Source of the DNA: SAR116 cluster bacterium
GTDB lineage: Bacteria; Pseudomonadota; Alphaproteobacteria; Puniceispirillales; Puniceispirillaceae
NCBI GenBank assembly: GCA_002722385.1
Contig: PBLR01000008.1
Location: 1-10,201, forward strand
Length of the DNA stretch: 10,201 nucleotides
Direction: 5' to 3'
Shown here: positions 6,692-10,201 of the stretch, piece after piece
Numbering within the stretch: the first letter of the stretch is position 1
Layout of the letters: each line of letters opens with the position of its first letter
Notes under the pieces: model-generated
The model's input: the letters and a program-made list of their open reading frames with translations, nothing else
Database searches by the model: none
Told to the model about the DNA's origin: nothing
Translations under genes and position numbers: made by a program

Positions 6692-7126
6692 ATGTCCAGA
6701 AAACAGTCCCCTGCCATTACCGATTTTCCCCATCAGTGGCATACAGCCACAAGATGGGATGATAATGATATTTACGGCCACTTGAACAATGTGGTGCATT
6801 ACCGGTTGTTTGATACCGCTGTAAACAGCTTTCTGATGGAGCAGGGCCTGCTGGATTTCAGGGAAGGGAAGAGCGTGTATCTGGTGGTAGAGACAGGTTG
6901 TTCTTATTTTGCTGAACTGGCCTATCCGGACAAGCTAGTTGTGGGGTTGCGGGTGGCGCGCTTGGGCACTTCGTCCGTAACCTATGAGACCGGCCTATTC
7001 AGAGACGGTGAGGACAGGGCCGCTGCGGCCGGCAAGTTTGTGCATGTGCTGGTGGATAGAGCCAGCCGCAAACCTGTACCCATTGATCCGGTCGGACGGG
7101 CCGCGTTTGAGGGGCTGATGGTGTGA
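6692..7126 (+). CDS. Hotdog-fold acyl-CoA thioesterase (4HBT/YbgC-like)
   Basis: This 144-residue protein belongs to the 4-hydroxybenzoyl-CoA thioesterase family of hotdog enzymes, which hydrolyse acyl-CoA thioesters. The active-site region RWDDNDIYGHLNNVVHY (21-37) has the catalytic-type Asp (D26) followed by Gly-His-X-Asn. The remaining strands and the length are as expected, and there is no signal peptide. The substrate cannot be read from the sequence, so I give no gene symbol. The 96 bases upstream contain TATAAA at 6633-6638 as a possible -10 but no good -35, and no strong Shine-Dalgarno. The stop is 18 bases from the convergent lolA stop, with no obvious shared terminator. Composition (33/60 GC at 6901-6960) matches the flanking chromosome, so the gene probably belongs to the backbone and not to the AT-rich block. 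Confidence 0.88.
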   Translation: MSRKQSPAITDFPHQWHTATRWDDNDIYGHLNNVVHYRLFDTAVNSFLMEQGLLDFREGKSVYLVVETGCSYFAELAYPDKLVVGLRVARLGTSSVTYETGLFRDGEDRAAAAGKFVHVLVDRASRKPVPIDPVGRAAFEGLMV

Positions 7127-7144
7127 TCCCCCGGCAACTCAGCC

Positions 7145-7768
7145 TTAATTCTGATAAGATGGCACGCCGAACAGGCGGTTGTTCAGCGCTGCGCCATAGA
7201 CCGGATTTTGTAAGGTAACCGTGGTGGTCACGCCAAGCGCGTCTGTGATGACCCAGCGGCGCAACTGCCATGAGCCAGCATCAAATTCTAGCGTCAAGCG
7301 GCCGGCCCCTTCACCAATATCTTTTTCCAGCTGAACAGAGGCAATGCCATCTTCTATACGGGCTGAGGTATCCACCTCTTCTGATCTGAAACTGACAGTC
7401 TGTTCCAGCAGCGGCGCAAAAGGCGTTTCGCTGACCGGATACGCTTCAACAGTCTGGGCAAGTTTATCATCAATATAGACCCAGATCTGGCTGGTCACGA
7501 TGGATAAGGTTTCAGGGTTTGTATAATCCAGACGCAGCTGGAACGGGCGGCGGAAATAGACCTGTCCTTCACCAACCGTGCCATCTGAGGAAATCTGAAT
7601 GAATTTGGCCTGCAGCGTGGTCAGCTCTGTGATCGCCTGTTCAGCACGTGCGATCAGCTTGGTCTCCTCAGCAGACTGGGCCACCAGATGAGACGGCAGA
7701 ACAAGGCTGGCCATCAGCGCCAACACCGCCAGTTTCAGGCGAAAGATTACAGGCTCAGTTCTCTTCAT
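7145..7768 (-). CDS. lolA: Outer-membrane lipoprotein carrier protein LolA
   Basis: LolA is the periplasmic chaperone that takes lipoproteins released by the inner-membrane LolCDE transporter to the outer membrane. The protein has a signal peptide (MKRTEPVIFR, then LKLAVLALMASLVL) with likely cleavage near residue 30. The mature part shows the LolA pattern: ITELTTLQAKFIQISSDG, GQVYFRRPFQLRLDY, IWVYIDDKLAQT and a C-terminal ITDALGVTTTVTL segment. About 207 residues is a normal length. The frame is open to 7840, but the ATG at 7768 gives a proper signal peptide, whereas longer starts add a polar extension. This ATG lies inside the last codons of ftsK, with a 14-base overlap, so translation is probably coupled. 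AGAGG lies 12 bases upstream, which is rather far. Confidence 0.92.
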   Translation of the reverse strand: MKRTEPVIFRLKLAVLALMASLVLPSHLVAQSAEETKLIARAEQAITELTTLQAKFIQISSDGTVGEGQVYFRRPFQLRLDYTNPETLSIVTSQIWVYIDDKLAQTVEAYPVSETPFAPLLEQTVSFRSEEVDTSARIEDGIASVQLEKDIGEGAGRLTLEFDAGSWQLRRWVITDALGVTTTVTLQNPVYGAALNNRLFGVPSYQN

Positions 7769-10106
7769 TCTGTATAAGAACCTCTCTTTTACCGACATGA
7801 TTTGCCCCGCTGATGATACCAGCTGATTCCATTTCCTCAATCAAGGTCGCCGCACGGTTATACCCGATTTTCAGATGCCGCTGCACAAAGCTGGTTGAGG
7901 CTTTCTGTTCTCTTATCACCAGCGCGACCGCCTCATCATACAGGCTGTTTCCGGTGGCCGGTACCTGGCCTGCCCCCGCAGCAGACGGATCAAACGCGGC
8001 CGCTTCATCTTCTTCTGTCACACTTTCATTGTAGTCAGGCTCACCCTGCTGGCGCAGGAAGTTGGCGACATCCTCAACTTCTCTGTCATCAACAAACGGT
8101 CCATGCACACGCACCACCCGGCCGCCCCCTTCCATAAACAGCATATCACCGCGCCCTAACAGCTGTTCTGCGCCCTGTTCGCCCAAAATCGTACGGCTGT
8201 CGATACGTGAGGTCACCTGAAACGAAATCCGGGTCGGGAAGTTCGCCTTGATCGTGCCGGTGATGACATCAACAGATGGTCGCTGTGTGGCCATAATGAC
8301 ATGGATACCGGCGGCCCGGGCCATCTGGGCCAGACGCTGGACCGCGGCTTCAATTTCCTTGCCCGCGACCATCATCAGATCAGCCACCTCGTCAATCACC
8401 ACCACAATGAAGGGCAGCGGGGCCAGATCAAGCACATCTTCTTCAAATACAGGCCGGCCGGTTTCAGTATCAAAACCGGTCTGCACACGCCGGGTCAGCA
8501 CCTCTCCTTTATTGCGCGCCTCAGCCAGACGTTCATTATAGCCATCAATATTGCGGACCCCCATTTTGGCCATATTCCGGTACCGGTTTTCCATCTCGCG
8601 AACTGCCCATTTCAGCGCCATAACCGCTTTGGACGGGTCCGTGACAACCGGAGTCAGAAGATGCGGAATACCATCGTAAACAGACAGTTCCAGCATTTTG
8701 GGATCAATCATAATCAGACGGCATTCATCAGGCGTATAGCGATACAGCAGGGATAGGATCATGCCATTGATGCCAACTGATTTACCTGAACCTGTGGTTC
8801 CGGCCACCAGCAGATGCGGCATGCGCGCCAGATCAGCAATTACCGGCCCGCCAGCGATGTCCTTGCCCAGAGCCAGCGGCAGATTGCCCTTATTTTCCTG
8901 CCAGGCCGGGTGATCAAAAATATGCCGCAGCAATACCATTTCCCGGTTCTGGTTCGGCAGTTCAATGCCGATCACATTCTGGCCAGGCACAACCGCCACC
9001 CGCACCGCCAGCGCCGACATTGACCGCGCAATATCATCTGCCAGTGCGATCACCCGTTGTGATTTCGTGCCTGGTGCCGGGTTCAGCCCGTAACGGGTGA
9101 CGACAGGCCCGTCACGCACATCTTCGATCTCGCCCTGAATCCGGAAATCATTCAAAACTTGTTTCAGCTGTTCTGCGTTCTGATCCAACAGATCCTGATC
9201 TGCACCAGCCTTGGTCTTTGGCGGCGTTTTCAGCAGTTTCAGAGGTGGCAATTTAAATTTATCATTACCATCAAAATCAAAACTGGACTGCAGTTTCTGA
9301 GCCGCACGAGGCGGAGCGGTATCTGTGTCTGCTGAGGCGGCAGCATCTGCTTCTGGCGTCTCACCTGCCATCAGCACAGGTTCCTGTCTGACTTTTTTAG
9401 CAGCTTTGGTCTTTTTCTTCTGTGGTTTGGGTTGTGTTTCAGCAGCATCTGCTTTTGCTGCAGACCGGCGGCGCAGAGCCGCGGCCAAGGGCTGGGTAAG
9501 GGTGCGGACCAGCCGCGGCAGAACAGACAGGCCGGCCCATTGCCGCCGCGATAAAGCCGCAGCCCAGATATATAAAGCTGTGCCAAGGCCAGCGGCAACA
9601 ATGCCCACACACTGGCGCGCCGACAGCCAGGACGGCAAGGTGATCTCGCCCAGCAGGCTGAGCGCAGCATCAACCCCCAAACGACCTGTCAGACCGCCCC
9701 GCTGGCCAGAATCGGCATTGTCAAACAGGCCATGAACAGCAACGCTGATCAGCAACACCGCCAGAACCAGAACAGGCAGCCGCCATTTCCACTTGTCCAG
9801 ACGTTTGGTCGTGATCAGGCGGGTGCCCCAGATAAACGGCGCCAGGCCAAAGCCCAGTGCAGATAAGCCGACCGCCTGATACAGAAGATTCGCCAGATTG
9901 GCCCCCCAGGGCCCGAACCAGTTCTGGACCTCACGGGCAGAGGCTGTATTGAGAGACGGATCTGCGGGATTGGCGGTCAGCAAAATCAACAGCAAGCCCA
10001 GCGCCAGCGCACAGATAACCAGCCCTGACACCTCAACCAGCCGGTGCCACAAAAAGGTCTGCAGACCAGCAGACATTAACGGGGGTTTATCTTCATTATC
10101 GCTCAT
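7755..10106 (-). CDS. ftsK: DNA translocase FtsK
   Basis: FtsK is a septal hexameric ATPase that pumps DNA toward dif during cell division and activates XerCD. The 783-residue protein has about four membrane segments (near 24-44, 72-95, 109-128 and 163-185) and a fairly short Ala/Lys/Pro-rich linker (about 210-300). The alpha/beta motor domain follows, with Walker A GTTGSGKS (436-443), Walker B VVVIDE (568-573) and the ATQRPSVDVITGTIKANFP segment. The C-terminal winged-helix gamma domain (about 720-780: YDEAVALV, then STSFVQRHLKIGYNRAA) normally reads KOPS sequences. The ATG at 10106 overlaps the stop of the upstream aminotransferase gene as ATGA. The 3' end overlaps lolA. Nothing appears truncated, and base composition is that of the backbone (34/60 at 8461-8520). 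Confidence 0.97.
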   Translation of the reverse strand: MSDNEDKPPLMSAGLQTFLWHRLVEVSGLVICALALGLLLILLTANPADPSLNTASAREVQNWFGPWGANLANLLYQAVGLSALGFGLAPFIWGTRLITTKRLDKWKWRLPVLVLAVLLISVAVHGLFDNADSGQRGGLTGRLGVDAALSLLGEITLPSWLSARQCVGIVAAGLGTALYIWAAALSRRQWAGLSVLPRLVRTLTQPLAAALRRRSAAKADAAETQPKPQKKKTKAAKKVRQEPVLMAGETPEADAAASADTDTAPPRAAQKLQSSFDFDGNDKFKLPPLKLLKTPPKTKAGADQDLLDQNAEQLKQVLNDFRIQGEIEDVRDGPVVTRYGLNPAPGTKSQRVIALADDIARSMSALAVRVAVVPGQNVIGIELPNQNREMVLLRHIFDHPAWQENKGNLPLALGKDIAGGPVIADLARMPHLLVAGTTGSGKSVGINGMILSLLYRYTPDECRLIMIDPKMLELSVYDGIPHLLTPVVTDPSKAVMALKWAVREMENRYRNMAKMGVRNIDGYNERLAEARNKGEVLTRRVQTGFDTETGRPVFEEDVLDLAPLPFIVVVIDEVADLMMVAGKEIEAAVQRLAQMARAAGIHVIMATQRPSVDVITGTIKANFPTRISFQVTSRIDSRTILGEQGAEQLLGRGDMLFMEGGGRVVRVHGPFVDDREVEDVANFLRQQGEPDYNESVTEEDEAAAFDPSAAGAGQVPATGNSLYDEAVALVIREQKASTSFVQRHLKIGYNRAATLIEEMESAGIISGANHVGKREVLIQNEEN

Positions 10107-10201
10107 AAGCTGCTTTCAAAGCGCGCCAGCCGTTGGCCCAGCTCATCAACCTTGTCATGATCATGAACAATCGCCAGGCGCAAATAACCTGCCGCCGGAT
10201 T
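10103..10201 (-). CDS. Class I/II aminotransferase, C-terminal end only
   Basis: The last 32 codons of a gene entering from the right edge read Asn-Pro-Ala-Ala-Gly-Tyr-Leu-Arg-Leu-Ala-Ile-Val-His and then an acidic/basic helix ending in Phe-Glu-Ser-Ser-Leu. The GYLRLAIVH pattern followed by a final helix is the usual end of PLP-dependent class I/II aminotransferases. An aminotransferase of this class often lies just upstream of ftsK in alphaproteobacteria, which supports the call. Its TGA overlaps the ftsK ATG (ATGA), so the two are co-translated. The specific substrate cannot be determined from this fragment. Confidence 0.7.
   Translation of the reverse strand, partial: NPAAGYLRLAIVHDHDKVDELGQRLARFESSL

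Noticed and set aside
7127..7144. Bidirectional terminator between the convergent thioesterase and lolA genes
   Set aside because: The 18 bases show no stable stem or T/A tracts.
8301..8756. Plus-strand open frame of 151 codons opposite ftsK
   Set aside because: It lies entirely antisense to the conserved motor domain and has no signal peptide or recognisable motif. Long antisense frames are common in GC-rich genes.
9340..9454. 13-bp direct repeat GCAGCATCTGCTT (9340-9352 and 9442-9454)
   Set aside because: It falls in the Ala-rich linker of ftsK, where similar codons for Ala-Asp-Ala recur. Low complexity explains it.

Overview
The window looks like the chromosome of an alphaproteobacterium, possibly a marine lineage. 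The grounds are the gene pairing dapF-mtaB, the tight chain aminotransferase-ftsK-lolA with xthA further along the same strand, and the sequence character of the proteins. The lineage is inferred from gene order and motifs only; no search was possible.

Layout. Positions 1-2443 hold three minus-strand housekeeping genes, read right to left: xthA (exonuclease III), dapF (diaminopimelate epimerase) and mtaB (tRNA methylthiotransferase, cut by the window edge). Positions 2444-6660 are different in strand and composition. They hold an AT-rich, plus-strand gene set: two overlapping genes for small secreted proteins of unknown function, a large TPR-glycosyltransferase gene interrupted by a single in-frame amber codon, and a small SAM-dependent methyltransferase gene. 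A plausible sigma70-type promoter (TTGACA, 18 bp, TATTCT) lies just ahead of the first of them. Positions 6692-7126 hold a plus-strand hotdog-fold acyl-CoA thioesterase gene with GC-rich composition like the flanks. Positions 7145-10201 return to the minus strand with lolA, ftsK and the last 32 codons of a class I/II aminotransferase, all with overlapping ends.

Composition, counted by hand on single 60-base lines: 21/60 GC at 2881-2940, 20/60 at 4381-4440 and 23/60 at 6421-6480, against 33/60 at 6901-6960 and 34/60 at 8461-8520. The plus-strand set therefore looks like a block inserted between xthA and the thioesterase/lolA genes.

How the genes may work together. The aminotransferase-ftsK-lolA chain couples chromosome segregation at the septum with delivery of lipoproteins to the outer membrane. 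xthA-dapF-mtaB serves DNA repair, meso-diaminopimelate/lysine synthesis and tRNA modification. The AT-rich block resembles an envelope or surface-glycan accessory module: two exported proteins, a TPR-glycosyltransferase and a methyltransferase. A functional link between them is inference from co-orientation and spacing. No RNA genes, CRISPR arrays, transposases, integrases or convincing intrinsic terminators were seen.
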